A stretch of 64,000 nt of DNA from positions 400,178 to 464,177 of the forward strand of contig NW_009799102.1 in NCBI RefSeq assembly GCF_000213175.1, read 5' to 3'. The notes under the pieces are model-generated. The model was given only the letters and a program-made list of their open reading frames with translations, was not told the origin of the DNA and ran no database searches. Positions 24,323 through 35,545 of the stretch are shown piece after piece. Each line of letters starts with the position of its first letter. Positions within the stretch are counted from its first letter, which is position 1. The stretch comes from Neurospora tetrasperma FGSC 2508. Lineage: Eukaryota > Ascomycota > Sordariomycetes > Sordariales > Sordariaceae. The translations under genes were made by a program, and so were the position numbers.

Positions 24323-27300
24323 TGGAAATGCGGATGGATGGGGTGTTGATGAGGAGGTCAATGCGATGCGATGCAGCGGTAACGAATACCTAGGATATTT
24401 TGTTCATGTGTTAGTGAACGGTAATACCTAATGACTTTGAATCCTTATTTTGATCGATGGTCGTATAAGTATTGCGTCCTTGCTATCGATGTGATCGGCT
24501 GTAGTGAACTTGCAACAAATCTTCGGTCAGCCGGGCAGCAGTCCGCCTCCTCTCTACGTAGAGGTAGTGTAGGTACCTGAAGTACTGTTCGTGACCTCTC
24601 AATGTGCTCACCAGGAAGAGAAAGGGTGTTAGTTGATTGGTCAGCCCCCGATTTCCCCAAGTGGAGCCTCCTCCCTTTCCCAAGTTCCTTTCAAGAACCT
24701 AACCTTCAAACTCAACAGTAACTTTTTAACTTCAAACTCGACTGGTGTATCAATACCTCTGCTGAAGTATAATTTGCTAACGTGGCTTTTCGGCGTGGCA
24801 TCAAGTTTGGATCTCGACACAAGAAATACTATATACTAGCCACTGCAGTTTGTCGTCAGCCCTGTTCCCGGTCCATGTTCCCGTTCCATGTTTCTTCCAT
24901 GTCAATGTAGAGCCACCGTATCAAGCTACCACGGTACTTACCAAGCTAACAACCTAACAGATATGTACATCCCAGTAGAGGTGATCCGTCAGTTCAGTCG
25001 TAACGAGACTTTGTGATCATCAATGTCCAACCAAGGGTACAAGGACTGTTGAGAGGTGCTTTGAGCTTACCACGTACCCTTTGGGGACGGGGGTCAGGTT
25101 TTAGATGAAGTTCGTTCAGGTTATGGATGGTTCCCCGAAATAAATAATACGTACCTTATATCCAAGTGTCATAACATGAGATACTTTCAAGATGGATTTT
25201 GGTTATGGAAGATGGATGGGATTCTTGCTCTTTCTTCGTTGTTTTACTGTAGTGGTGTTATTGCTGAAGTTTAGGTTCAGGAATTCTAGAACTAATGTCT
25301 TTGCGCAAGGAGACTTCGAGGATGGATCATAAACGACGGAACGATTGAACGAACGACGGGAGTGCCTGAACGAATGTCTTGGGCGATGGACGGGCTATAC
25401 AAGTTAAATGAACATCACGTACAACGAAAAACAGCAGCGGGCGAAATAATAGTAGTCGATCATGTATTGAACTTGAGTGAAACAACGAACCTCTGGAACT
25501 GATTATGAGATTTGAGTTGCTACTTGTGACGGGGCGGTAATGCATATGACCGCCAGGCCAAACCTAGCCTCTAGGTAAAAGGTAGGACGATGTTCGCTTG
25601 CCAACGAACATCGGAATGCATTACTATATAGGCTAGGACAACAATGTCACAGCATTTTCCCTGTGACGCTACTTAAGGGAAGGGGGGAATAATGCCTTGT
25701 TTAGTTATATTTCCAAGTTGTTGTCAATTTTATCACGAGGTACATGTAGCATACCTAGGTCAGGTGTGAGCCGGTCAAGTCAAGTCAATAAGAGTGCAGA
25801 GTGCAGGCTGCAGAGCTAAGGAAGTTAAATACAAGGCTGAGGCACCTTGGCATCCATCTTTTTGCATCACTTCCACTTCCGAGCTCCAACATGATGTTAA
25901 CTGCTGCTGCTACTACTCCTGCTTCTGCTTCTGCTCCTGCTTATGCTACATTTCTGGCAATCCGATGTTTGGGTACCGTATGTCCAAGTATGTCAGCTGT
26001 AACAGGTGTGTACATAAGTACTTGGGCAGTGTACGACAGGCTGCTGCTGGTCCCAATGCTGATCCATGTACATGTACATACGTGATGCGGTGCTCAAATG
26101 CCAACGACAAGCTTTTCTTGCAATTTACCTGTGAGGCTTGGCTTTGAAAGCAGAGTTGGATACATTCTAGGTATATGTTGCCACCAGGAGGAGATCGACA
26201 GAGCAAAAGGCGGTTGAACAAGTCTGGTAGGTATCGAGAATGAAAGGCTTCGTTGGCTGATTTACGGGAATAATATACTGAAGACAGATAGATATAATCC
26301 AAAAGCTTGTAGTGATGTCGGTCTGTCTGTATGTCAATCAGATTCTTTAAGCATGCCGATCTCATTACTTGCTGTATCTACGACTGCTTATGCATATTTC
26401 CCGCAAGATGCGACTCGGTTCAAAAAAAGAAGAAAAGAAAAATGCATGAGCAACGGATCGGGGTGCATTGCCTCGCAGCGAGCTTTGTGCGTATGCTAGT
26501 GTCAACATATGCACTGTCGCTCCATGTTGTCCTTGTTGCAGCCTGAGTGTCTCTTCTCTTACCAGTTCCGGGTACTAAAGCTCGGAAACAGGGAAGACAA
26601 CATGGCCCTATTCTCCTCCAGGTCTCGGAGGCTTTACCCATGCTCCTTGAACACGCTTCCACACTTTGACTTGTGTAACACGGCGCAGGGCAGACAATGG
26701 ACTACTTACACATCGCCTAGTCTTACCTTTGAGTTGCCTCTCCCCTGCCATCCCGTACACTCTTGTAGTGGATCGTAATAAAATGTTCCAACGTCTACTA
26801 CAGCTGAGCAAACAGCTGATGATTATCTCGAGTCCTCAGTCCTCAGTCTCGGAACCGAACTTTGTCCGTATGTTCCCCGCGTAGGCTTGCCAGTTTCCAT
26901 CTCGTTGACTCGGGTACTCATTCACGGTATTTCCGATCGTCTCTTCATTGTTGGTTCGTCACCGAGGCTGATGTTCAACTGGCATTCGCCCGAAGTAGTA
27001 CGAGGCTGATAGGGATGAGATAAGATTGCTGTGCCTGGCGTGCCGTCCCACGGTTTTCGGGAGGAAAGGAAACGGGGGAAAGTCCGTCTTGGCTGTAACG
27101 AGGAAAGGTGTTTGTTAACAAATGAACAAATGGAAGAAATCCAGACGACAGAGAATCCCGAAACCGTTTACCTTGACAGCGTGACCCGTGTGTTTCGTGT
27201 CTGAGGTTTAGTAGGAGGGGGCTGATAAGATATCGGTCGATAAGGATCCGAGCCTGTGGGATCGTGGCATGGTCATCTTCATCCGTAGCATCCGACTGTA

Positions 27301-29935
27301 CGCAGTCAAATGTCATATGGTAGAGTATCTGTGCCTCAGAGCACTGCAGCGGCATGGCCGTGACGCATCACATCCCATCGCATCGCGGGGGCATTCGGGA
27401 GGGCAGTTGGGGCTGTGGTCCTCAGTCAAATTCCGAGGGGTAAACGAGCAGGACGATATGATACAGCATGGGATGATGCGGGTTAAGAGTGTTTGTCGGT
27501 CTCATGGCGCAAAGAGCGAAGGTTGGTTGTAGAAAACCTGAGACAGAATCTCGATGACCCGACTTGACAGTAGAAAGATCTGAAATTGGGACAAGATCTG
27601 GATCACTGGATGGATGGGAAAGTGGGAGGTTGCATTTCGTTTGCCCAACGACTCCTCATTCGGGTTTCGCTGCTTTGTTGCCCGCACCTGCCCGCATTTT
27701 CTCGACAGTCGAGAGTGCCTACCCCTCATTGTTTTGTTGGAGGAGGCGCTTCTCCCCTGACAAAAAACCTAAGTGGACAATAGAGATATGATGGAGCGGG
27801 TCCCCTGAGGGGAATGGTGGGCGAGTGGTGCCCTGGGCTGCCGTGCCGTGCTTGCCCTGTTGCGCCCTACCGTGTTTGGTTTGGTGTGGTTGGCCGCTCC
27901 TTGTGCCGTGCCTGCCCTGATCGTGGTAACAAGATCGACATGGTTTTTCTCTTGTCAATGCCGCCTTTCGATTGCGACGTTAGTCAATTGTCTTGAGGTT
28001 CCAGCTTTCATCTGATCTGAAGCTCCAGTTGTCTTTGATCTGACTTTTGATCTGCTGTTCACTTACCGACACGATGATCCGTCGCTGATGAATTTCTGAC
28101 AAGAACTTTTAATCATCCTCACCAACGGAGAATGTGAAGACACAAGACCCTGAAGTCTGTCCGGGAAGGGCGCTCAAGCCACATCATCGTCACCTGTGAA
28201 AAAGAGAATTTATTCATGACAGAACATGATCCCTGTCAATCCCGTTGCCCCAATTGTCAAACAAACACACCCATCGAGAACGCTAGCGTCTGCCCCGGAT
28301 CCCTGTTTTGGCTATTGTGGGTACGGAATACTTTTGGCTGGGTTCCCTTTTCTGTCCAGATCTTCCGTCTTTTTTTCTTTCTTTTTTTTTTCTTCCTGTC
28401 TTGAATTCCGCGACTTCGCGATCCGCCTTTCTTTCCGGTCATCTGCTTATCTACTCCGCATGCGTGACTACCCAATACAACAAGTGGCTTCCATCCCGTT
28501 CTACAGATCAAGCGTAGACTATGTCCTGTTTGTTGTTATTCCTTGTGTCCACTGGTCCAGTCTCTGGGTTCCAAGTCTTTTACAGTATAAGAGGGCGGCT
28601 GGGGGACTGGTGCATACTGAGCCAACTGTGCCTTTGTTGTCTCCAACGAACCGAAAAGGAAGGCCAAAGGTGAACAAGAAGCAACAAGAGCCGCTGGGTT
28701 GGACAGTTCGTTGTTGGAGAGGTAAAACACCACAAAAAAACGGACGAGTGGCATCGCAAAACCCGAATGCAGGTTCGTCGGGCGGTCACGCAGCTGACCA
28801 ACCTTTCCCCAGAAATAAGTTAGCCTGGGCAGGGCAGTGTGGGACCAGGTCGCGGGCTTCGTCCAGGGGTGACCGTTCCAATCGTGCAGCTTGTGAGCTT
28901 GTGAAGCCGGGGGGTGGTGGGTGACTGGCCCTGGCACGACCTGAGGGGACGCACCCGCTCAGCCAGGTTTCCATCTCTCCACAGAAGTGGAAGACCGACA
29001 GGCAGGGCCAAGTGGAAGCACACCACACCACACGCAGCTGACAGCACAGGCACCGCACGACTGCAGGCACCACAACCACGCACACACCAAAATCAACCTG
29101 CTTTTTCCCCAAACTGAAGAAGCGAACCAAGCAGGCTGAGACCGACAGCGGGCATATCGAATACTATCGATCTGTCCACCTGCATCCATCCATCCATCCA
29201 TCCATCTTCCAGCATTCGAACCTCCACCTGGCCTGGCACACCACCTTCCCGTCCGTCCTTGCAACAAACCAACAACTCCCGTCCTTGCACTTTCTTCAGT
29301 TTGCTCTTGTGCTCTTTTCCCTCGTTTCCAGTTGGCACACATCTGATCCTCACCACATCTTGAGGAACGTCGAGTCCCGTCTCTTTTCATTGACAGAGTC
29401 GGGGTTGTTAGGTGACTGATACTCCGTCCTGTCGAACCGCGTTTCGTTTGTTCAAGTGGCATCCCCGTCACTCGTCTCGGCGCGCCGTCACAAGTCGACA
29501 GACTCCAGACGGGAGCCTAGCCAGGTTAGCACCAACTTCCTGTCAGCTTTGTCGATCCACCTTCCAGTCAGTCAGTCCAGCTAAGGCGTCTCAAGTCTCA
29601 ACAAGGTGAAAAGAATCGAATCCCGAGTCTGTCTCCTGCCGTCAAGTTGTGAGGTTGCCAGGTTGCTGCTCTGTGCTCTCTTCACCTCGGCTTGTCGGTG
29701 TCCAGCCGCTGTGTAGCCCTAGTCAAGGATCTTGAGGTGGTCTAGGCGCAGGGACTAAGAAAAAAAAAAAAAAAAAAAAAAGGTCGTCATTGTTGATTTT
29801 TAATTCCACTTCTCGACTTTTTTTTTTTTTTTTTTCCCTTCAAACTGGAGATCCGCGGGGACCTGTTACCCGAGCGTCCGTCCGCCCTCTCCGCTCTTTT
29901 CCCCAGCAAGCATTCCACTTTTTTTTTTCGACAGG
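24323..29935. other. gene-poor intergenic region, 5.6 kb, upstream of the rxt3-like gene
   Basis: No gene with family resemblance was found. The right part (about 28900-29935) has CATC repeats, pyrimidine-rich stretches and a poly(A)/poly(T) pair, and probably holds the leader of the downstream gene. A 232-codon open frame at 28226-28924 lacks coding character. A non-coding transcript could exist but cannot be seen from sequence. Confidence 0.45.
29760..29835. repeat. inverted poly(A)22 / poly(T)18 pair in the rxt3-like leader
   Basis: A run of 22 A (29760-29781) and a run of 18 T (29818-29835) are separated by 36 nt, about 100 nt before the start codon. If transcribed, the runs could pair into a long A-U hairpin. 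Confidence 0.85.
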
Positions 29936-32900
29936 ATGGATCCAAGACACCAGCAGCACCAGCAGCAACAGCAGCCGGCGCCACAGCTCCCGTTTTCACG
30001 GAACGGGAACGCTGCTCCAGCTTCTGCCCAAAACGCGAACACCACCACCACCACCGCCTTTGGTCGCCCACCATTTCCGCCCGCGTCATCGCAGCCACCA
30101 GCACCACCACAGCCGTCACTTCAACCACACGCGCAGCATCCTCATCCACATTCTCATCATCTGCAACAACAACAGCACCCGCAGCAACATCAACCACAAC
30201 TACCACCATCGCATCGTTCTCCGCCGCAGCCAGCGCACCAGCAACCACCGCCGCCGCAGTCGCAGCGCTATTCGCCGTCTGCCCATCCGTCGCATTCGAC
30301 TTTTCATGCGGATCTGCACACGCGCAAACTCTCCGATCCGATCCAGTACTACGCTGGTCCGCCCCGGCATTTGCGACACGAATCCGGCCCGATGATGCCC
30401 CCGGCGCATTCGCGACACCCCAGCGCTTCTTCGATTACATCAGGGCCCGGCCCCGTTAATCGCGCGATGCCGCCGCCGCCCACATCCCCTCCTCAGCAGG
30501 GGCCGCCTCCTCAGGGTCCCCCGCCGCAAGCGCATCCGCAACAGCAACATCCCCAGCAACACGCGCAACAACAACAACAACATCCGGGCTCTCATCAACA
30601 GCAGCAGCAGCAGCAGCCACCACAGCCGCCACACCCTTCTCAACAAGGTCCGCCGCCGAATGCGCACCAGATGGGTGGATCCTATGGCATCCCGCCTCCT
30701 CGAGCTCCTCCGGTCGCCATCGGGCCACCCAGCGCATTTCCTAGGGACCGCCAGCTCCCGGCCTTGGAGACTCTGCCTAGGACCGGCTCCGGCAGCAGCA
30801 TGTCCATCTCCTCCATGCTCGGCGGCCCTCCCCCAGCTCGCGATCCCGGCGTTCCTGCCGGTCCATACCCGCCTGGACCCCCCTCGGGTGTGTCAGGTCC
30901 GCCCTATAACCAACCCATGCATGCATCCCCTCGAATGCACACGATGGGCGGTCCAGGTCCCGACTTTGGCTTCCGCCGACCACAGACACCCGACCGGCAC
31001 AGATTGTTTGATGGCCGCGACCCTCGAGACCCACGTGATGTTCGAGATCCGCGCGATCCTAGAGACCCGCGAGATCCTAGGGGCGATCCCAGGGATCCTA
31101 GGACGGGCATTGCTGTGTCGCCTTCGGGTGGCTACACCCCGGAGGTGCAGCGCTATGGTACACCGCAGGTCTATAGCAATAGGGGACCGCCACTAACTGC
31201 TGCAGAACAAGCAAGGGAGCAGGCACGTATGGCTGGGACCGGGGTGCCGCCGCGGCCCAACAGCCAGCCCAAGTCCTTCCCGAATGCTCCTCCGCCACGT
31301 CCCATGGAAATGGGTAGACCACCGTCAGGCGACATGTATGGGCATAGAGAGGACAGGCGAACGGTCGAAGAATACAACCCCGAGCGTCCCATTCGAGGGC
31401 CCAATTACGAGGAGCAGCGGTTCATGACTGAAAGGGAACGGCAAGAGAGGGAGCGCCAAGAAAGAGAATTCCAGGAGATGCGTGAGAGGGAGCGCCGCGA
31501 GAGGACCATGTCGGGGAGTGACGCTGGACGGCCACACCCGATGCAACAACAAGCCGAGTATGCTCGCCAGATGGAGCATCAGAGAGCCCCCCCTCAGTTT
31601 GGTCGACCTCCTGACCCACGAGAGCAAGGTCATTGGCACAGGCCGAGCTTTGATCAGGCCCGAGGTCCTTACGATCAGCCCGGACACATGGCCAGGCATC
31701 CGCACGAGCATCCGGTGACCACTGGGCCCCCGTACAATGGCCACCCGTCGTATGCTACGGGTCCGCCGCCGGATCGGTATCCTCCGTCGTCGCTCCCGCC
31801 CCATCAGCAACACTCCATGGCAACTCATGGTCCGGGTCCTATGCAGTTTGAGTCTCCAGAACAACGACAAAGGATGAATATGATGCATATGGAGCAGCGG
31901 CAACAGCAGCAACAGCAGCAGCAGCAGCAGCAACACCAACATCCGTATTACATGCAGCACCAGCAACTCCCCCCTCGTAGCCGAGAAGACCAGCCCGTGC
32001 CCCCTCCGTCAGTCGCCTACAGTGGTGTGGGTACAGGCTCTTTGTACGGTTCCCCGAGAAGTCGTCATATGGAAGAACTGGCTCCCTCTGGACATCAGCG
32101 GAACTTATTGGGCATTCAGGAAATTAACCGTAAAGGTCGCCTTTCGCCTTTGCCCCAGGCTGTCCAAGGTGCCCAACCCCAGTTGGCTGGCCCAACAGGC
32201 GAACCTGGCATCAAGAGCGAGTTCGGACGTATGTTTTCCGGAATTGGTACCGGCGTTGGCGCCATGAGCCCAATCCCCACTGGAATGCAGCAGCTTCCCT
32301 TCACTGGAGCCAGCTTGATGCGCCGCGAGGATTCTGACGGGGTCCCACAACCCCAAGAACTCGCCGAACCTGGACCCAAGGGCCCCGGCCGTGGTAAACG
32401 TAGAAAGCTCAAGGACGACGAGTCCAGAATGGATGAGGATAGTACAGGGAGGTTGACTCCCGTGGGGGGTCGCGGCAAAAGAACCAAGACCCATCATACC
32501 CACCACCATCATCAGTACGTTGATGTTATATCATTCTTATCCCAGGGAGCTACTAACAAACCCAGCCATCACCACCACCATCATCGGCATGATCTCCAGC
32601 AAGGCCCTGGGCCTGCGCTCATGGGGAACACTCCGTTCAAAAACGTGACTGGTGCGACATCCGTGCCTCCGCCCAATGCGATGCTCGCCAAGGACTTGCC
32701 GACAACTCACCATCATCACCATGTTGTTCCTCGATCGATGCCGCATCCCCATAACGGTCTAGTTAAAGCGGCTCCGGTACAACCCCCGAGTCCCCCGCCG
32801 GTCCAACTGCCCAAGCCCAAGCATGAGGTCAACTCGAAAGAGGTGATGAAAAGCGTGGCCGATCTTCCGCGGTCACACCTGGGTGAGGTTGTGTACGATC

Positions 32901-34690
32901 CCAAGCTGTCGCCATCGCGGAGGCAGGATTCACGCACTAAAAGGCCTCCACGTCAACCTTTCAAGTCGACCCCTCGACCTTTGCCGTGGGATTTGATCCA
33001 GGGTAAGGAAAATTGCACCTTGACAGTGAAGATTAGCAAGACCCATCTCACCCCAGAAGCACGGGAGGAGATCACTTCCAGGAGAGCTGTCTGGGGTACC
33101 GACATCTACACTGATGACTCGGATGTAATTGCTGCCTGCATCCACGCTGGTTGGTTCAGAGGCGAGTGGCCGGAGGATGTGGATACAGCCTTTTTGGGCT
33201 TGGACGAGGCAGTCAGTACGGCCTCCGACATTCTGACAAGCATGCGTAATGGTCCTCAGGCGGTCAAAGACGAGGCTGGCTCGGAGGTGTACTCTGAACC
33301 CCCTCGGAACGGCCCCATGGCTGTACCAGCCAACCGCGATCTTCACGTTACCCTCGTTATACTCCCCAAGCTCGAAAAGTACGCCTCCACCACGCGCTTC
33401 GGCATCAAGAGCCGCGAATGGGGCAGCGTCCTTGAAGAAGGCGACGGCGTTTACTCACGCTCGTCGCACGACGGCCTCAGCTTCGCCATCCTGGACATTC
33501 GCTGGCTCGTCAATGGCGCGCAGCCCGTAGGCCGACTGAGAGGCAAGGCCAGACGTGATAGAATAAACAAAGCTCTTCGGGAGATTGCACAAAGCCCACC
33601 TTTTTCTAGTTTCAATAAGTTGGGACAGATCAGACTGAGCGGGACACCGCAGGAGCAGCGTGAGAAGGAGTCTGACGAGGGCCAGCAGAGTAGCAAGTGG
33701 TGGCCGTCGGCTGGGGCTGGCAGGAAGGCTGCGGCTGATGAGGATAAGGAGAACCATCAGCCAGGTGAGAGTGTCGCTGAGCCCAAGGGGAAGGAGAAGG
33801 AGGGAGAGAAGGAACCGGAGAAGGAAGTCGAGGAGCAAAGAGAAGAGGACCAGGACGGGGATGTAACGATGGAGTTGGAGCCTGAGGCTCAACCGGCGCA
33901 GACAAGGGACAAGAGTCAAGAAAAGGAGCAGGAGAAGAAAAAGCCTGACGGTGAAAAGGAGGATGTGGAGATGACCGATAAGCCTGTCGAGAAGGAGGCA
34001 TCAGAAGAGGCGATGGAAGAAGATATGGAGGTGGAAAAAACTGGTCAACCGGAGCCTGAGAAGGAGAAGAGGCAGGAGAACGGGCCGGAGAAGAGGGTCG
34101 AGCAAGAGAAGGTCACCAGCCCTGAACCCAAGGCAAAGGAAGCCGAGCCCGAGCCCGAGCCAGTCAAGGAAACCGAACCAGTGCCCGGCACTCCACCCGT
34201 ATCCAACCTCGATGCCCCTGCTAAACCTCCCGCGGAGGTCGAAAAGACTCCTGTACCGGAAACGGAAACCGAAACTGCGGATGACAATGACGATACCATC
34301 GTTGAGGAACCGGAGGAGGCGGCAGAGGAGCCATCAAAGCCGGCGGAGGAAGTCGTGGAAGCTGCAAAACGTGCCGCCGCCGAGCCAGATGCCGTAAAGG
34401 CTGTGGTCACGGAGACCACCACGGAAGTCAGGGAAGATACGGTACCGCCTACGGTTGCTTCGGAAGAGTCGGCTAAAGCTGTCGCTTCGGTCTCTCCTGC
34501 CTCTCCTGCCGCTCCTGCTGCTGCAGCAGCTGATCACGACGCGGCTGACGCGGCTGCTGCGGCCATCATTACTACGATTACTAGTACGACTACTACCGCT
34601 ACCGTTACTGCTAGTCCCGCCGCTGCCCCTGCCTCTGCCTCTGCGACCGAGGAGGCTAAAGATGAGGACAAAGACAAGGAGGAAGCTTAA
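29936..34690 (+). CDS. Rxt3-domain protein, probable Rpd3L histone deacetylase complex subunit
   Basis: This is a nuclear transcriptional co-repressor subunit. The reading frame is open for 1584 codons, but 32515-32565 looks like a 51-nt in-frame intron (see separate entry), so the spliced protein would have 1567 residues. The N-terminal 900 residues are disordered, rich in Pro, Gln and His, with an Asp-Pro-Arg repeat at about 362-390, a charged Glu/Arg helix (ERERQERERQEREF) and a CAG/CAA-coded polyglutamine run. The Rxt3 domain (PF08642) occupies about residues 990-1200. Its marks are PLPWDLIQGKENCTLTVKI, then RRAVWGTDIYTDDSDVIAAC and IHAGWFRGEWPEDVD. The last 350 residues are Glu/Lys/Pro-rich and end in an Ala/Thr-rich tail. 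Yeast Rxt3 is far shorter (about 290 residues); filamentous fungi commonly carry long disordered extensions. Confidence 0.85.
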   Translation: MDPRHQQHQQQQQPAPQLPFSRNGNAAPASAQNANTTTTTAFGRPPFPPASSQPPAPPQPSLQPHAQHPHPHSHHLQQQQHPQQHQPQLPPSHRSPPQPAHQQPPPPQSQRYSPSAHPSHSTFHADLHTRKLSDPIQYYAGPPRHLRHESGPMMPPAHSRHPSASSITSGPGPVNRAMPPPPTSPPQQGPPPQGPPPQAHPQQQHPQQHAQQQQQHPGSHQQQQQQQPPQPPHPSQQGPPPNAHQMGGSYGIPPPRAPPVAIGPPSAFPRDRQLPALETLPRTGSGSSMSISSMLGGPPPARDPGVPAGPYPPGPPSGVSGPPYNQPMHASPRMHTMGGPGPDFGFRRPQTPDRHRLFDGRDPRDPRDVRDPRDPRDPRDPRGDPRDPRTGIAVSPSGGYTPEVQRYGTPQVYSNRGPPLTAAEQAREQARMAGTGVPPRPNSQPKSFPNAPPPRPMEMGRPPSGDMYGHREDRRTVEEYNPERPIRGPNYEEQRFMTERERQERERQEREFQEMRERERRERTMSGSDAGRPHPMQQQAEYARQMEHQRAPPQFGRPPDPREQGHWHRPSFDQARGPYDQPGHMARHPHEHPVTTGPPYNGHPSYATGPPPDRYPPSSLPPHQQHSMATHGPGPMQFESPEQRQRMNMMHMEQRQQQQQQQQQQQHQHPYYMQHQQLPPRSREDQPVPPPSVAYSGVGTGSLYGSPRSRHMEELAPSGHQRNLLGIQEINRKGRLSPLPQAVQGAQPQLAGPTGEPGIKSEFGRMFSGIGTGVGAMSPIPTGMQQLPFTGASLMRREDSDGVPQPQELAEPGPKGPGRGKRRKLKDDESRMDEDSTGRLTPVGGRGKRTKTHHTHHHHQYVDVISFLSQGATNKPSHHHHHHRHDLQQGPGPALMGNTPFKNVTGATSVPPPNAMLAKDLPTTHHHHHVVPRSMPHPHNGLVKAAPVQPPSPPPVQLPKPKHEVNSKEVMKSVADLPRSHLGEVVYDPKLSPSRRQDSRTKRPPRQPFKSTPRPLPWDLIQGKENCTLTVKISKTHLTPEAREEITSRRAVWGTDIYTDDSDVIAACIHAGWFRGEWPEDVDTAFLGLDEAVSTASDILTSMRNGPQAVKDEAGSEVYSEPPRNGPMAVPANRDLHVTLVILPKLEKYASTTRFGIKSREWGSVLEEGDGVYSRSSHDGLSFAILDIRWLVNGAQPVGRLRGKARRDRINKALREIAQSPPFSSFNKLGQIRLSGTPQEQREKESDEGQQSSKWWPSAGAGRKAAADEDKENHQPGESVAEPKGKEKEGEKEPEKEVEEQREEDQDGDVTMELEPEAQPAQTRDKSQEKEQEKKKPDGEKEDVEMTDKPVEKEASEEAMEEDMEVEKTGQPEPEKEKRQENGPEKRVEQEKVTSPEPKAKEAEPEPEPVKETEPVPGTPPVSNLDAPAKPPAEVEKTPVPETETETADDNDDTIVEEPEEAAEEPSKPAEEVVEAAKRAAAEPDAVKAVVTETTTEVREDTVPPTVASEESAKAVASVSPASPAAPAAAAADHDAADAAAAAIITTITSTTTTATVTASPAAAPASASATEEAKDEDKDKEEA
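31018..31107 (+). repeat. in-frame 9-bp Asp-Pro-Arg codon repeat in the rxt3-like gene
   Basis: Tandem GAYCCxCGN-type units encode about nine Asp-Pro-Arg triplets with two interruptions (DVR and a Gly insertion). Degenerate third positions indicate it is an old repeat, not a recent expansion. Confidence 0.8.
32515..32565 (+). other. stop-free 51-nt intron inside a polyhistidine run
   Basis: The sequence has a consensus donor GTACGT, a perfect TACTAAC branch site 15 nt before the end and a CCCAG acceptor. It is exactly 17 codons long and contains no in-frame stop. Removing it rebuilds a His codon from CA plus C and fuses two His runs into about 11 consecutive His codons. Retaining it inserts QYVDVISFLSQGATNKPS-like sequence and keeps the frame. 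Confidence 0.75.
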
Positions 34691-35545
34691 GCAGAGATTT
34701 GGAAAGGAGGGAAATGTGGCATGATATCACACAAAGTTTTGGGGCATCGAAATGTGAGGGAAAGGAAGCACGGATTGCAAGTTGTTAAAAAGTGTATGAC
34801 TGTCTGTGTAACGAAAGATAAAGAAGCGTTGCATTGCATTTTGCCTGTTTTTGTTGTGTTGCCGCTGGGCATGTTTGATACCAGGCTGTTGTTGTTGGTG
34901 GTTTAGTTGAGTTGAAATGAAAGAGAACGTTTTGCAAGTCTTCTTGATGGTTATGCGGTCCTTGCTGTTGAGTAGTTTTTGGTTGCTATTATATTTTGAT
35001 GTATGTCTTGCTACTTGTGTTGGCGCCTGTGTTATGTATGTATTGCCAGGCTCGTTGTTGATGTGAGAAGTACCAATGTATGGAAACTGAATGGACTTTG
35101 GTGAAATCGCGGGTATATATATATGAATGGTTATTAGACCTAGAAGAATACATCATTGCGTGGTCTGAATTGAATCGTGTTCATGATGGGGGAATTCCCA
35201 TCAGCTCTGGCCGCTCGCTAAGATGCTTTGGATGTATCCAAATCGTTCATTACTCTCGATGTTTTGTGGACATACATAGGTACGTAAACATTGCTGTTTC
35301 TGTTGATTGAACCTAAAGTTGACACCACTCATTCGCTCGCTCCTATCTATCGTACAGCCCATGAGCCCATTCATCCCATCTATCCATCACTTAATAAACC
35401 AAAGTGTATCCATCCCCGCCATTTACCCAATACATCGATAGGTACCTAACCCATCATTTCCTCCTCCTCTTCCTCCTCCCTCCCTTTTCTTCTAATGGGT
35501 CATCCATTCAAAAACAAACCATGTCCAACCTTCCCGGTCAGCCGT
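34691..35545. other. convergent intergenic region
   Basis: This is 3' flanking DNA between the rxt3-like gene and the SDHAF4 gene. It is T-rich and then has short CATC/TCC repeats. A TAGGTACCTA palindrome lies at 35439. No gene was recognised. Confidence 0.5.

Noticed and set aside
28226-28924. 232-codon open frame upstream of the rxt3-like gene
   Set aside because: No family resemblance, includes a homopolymer-coded Phe/Ser run, and lies in a probable leader or intergenic region.
29210-29230. Possible tRNA T-arm (TTCGAA) on the minus strand
   Set aside because: Flanks do not form a T stem, and no anticodon or acceptor stems are found.
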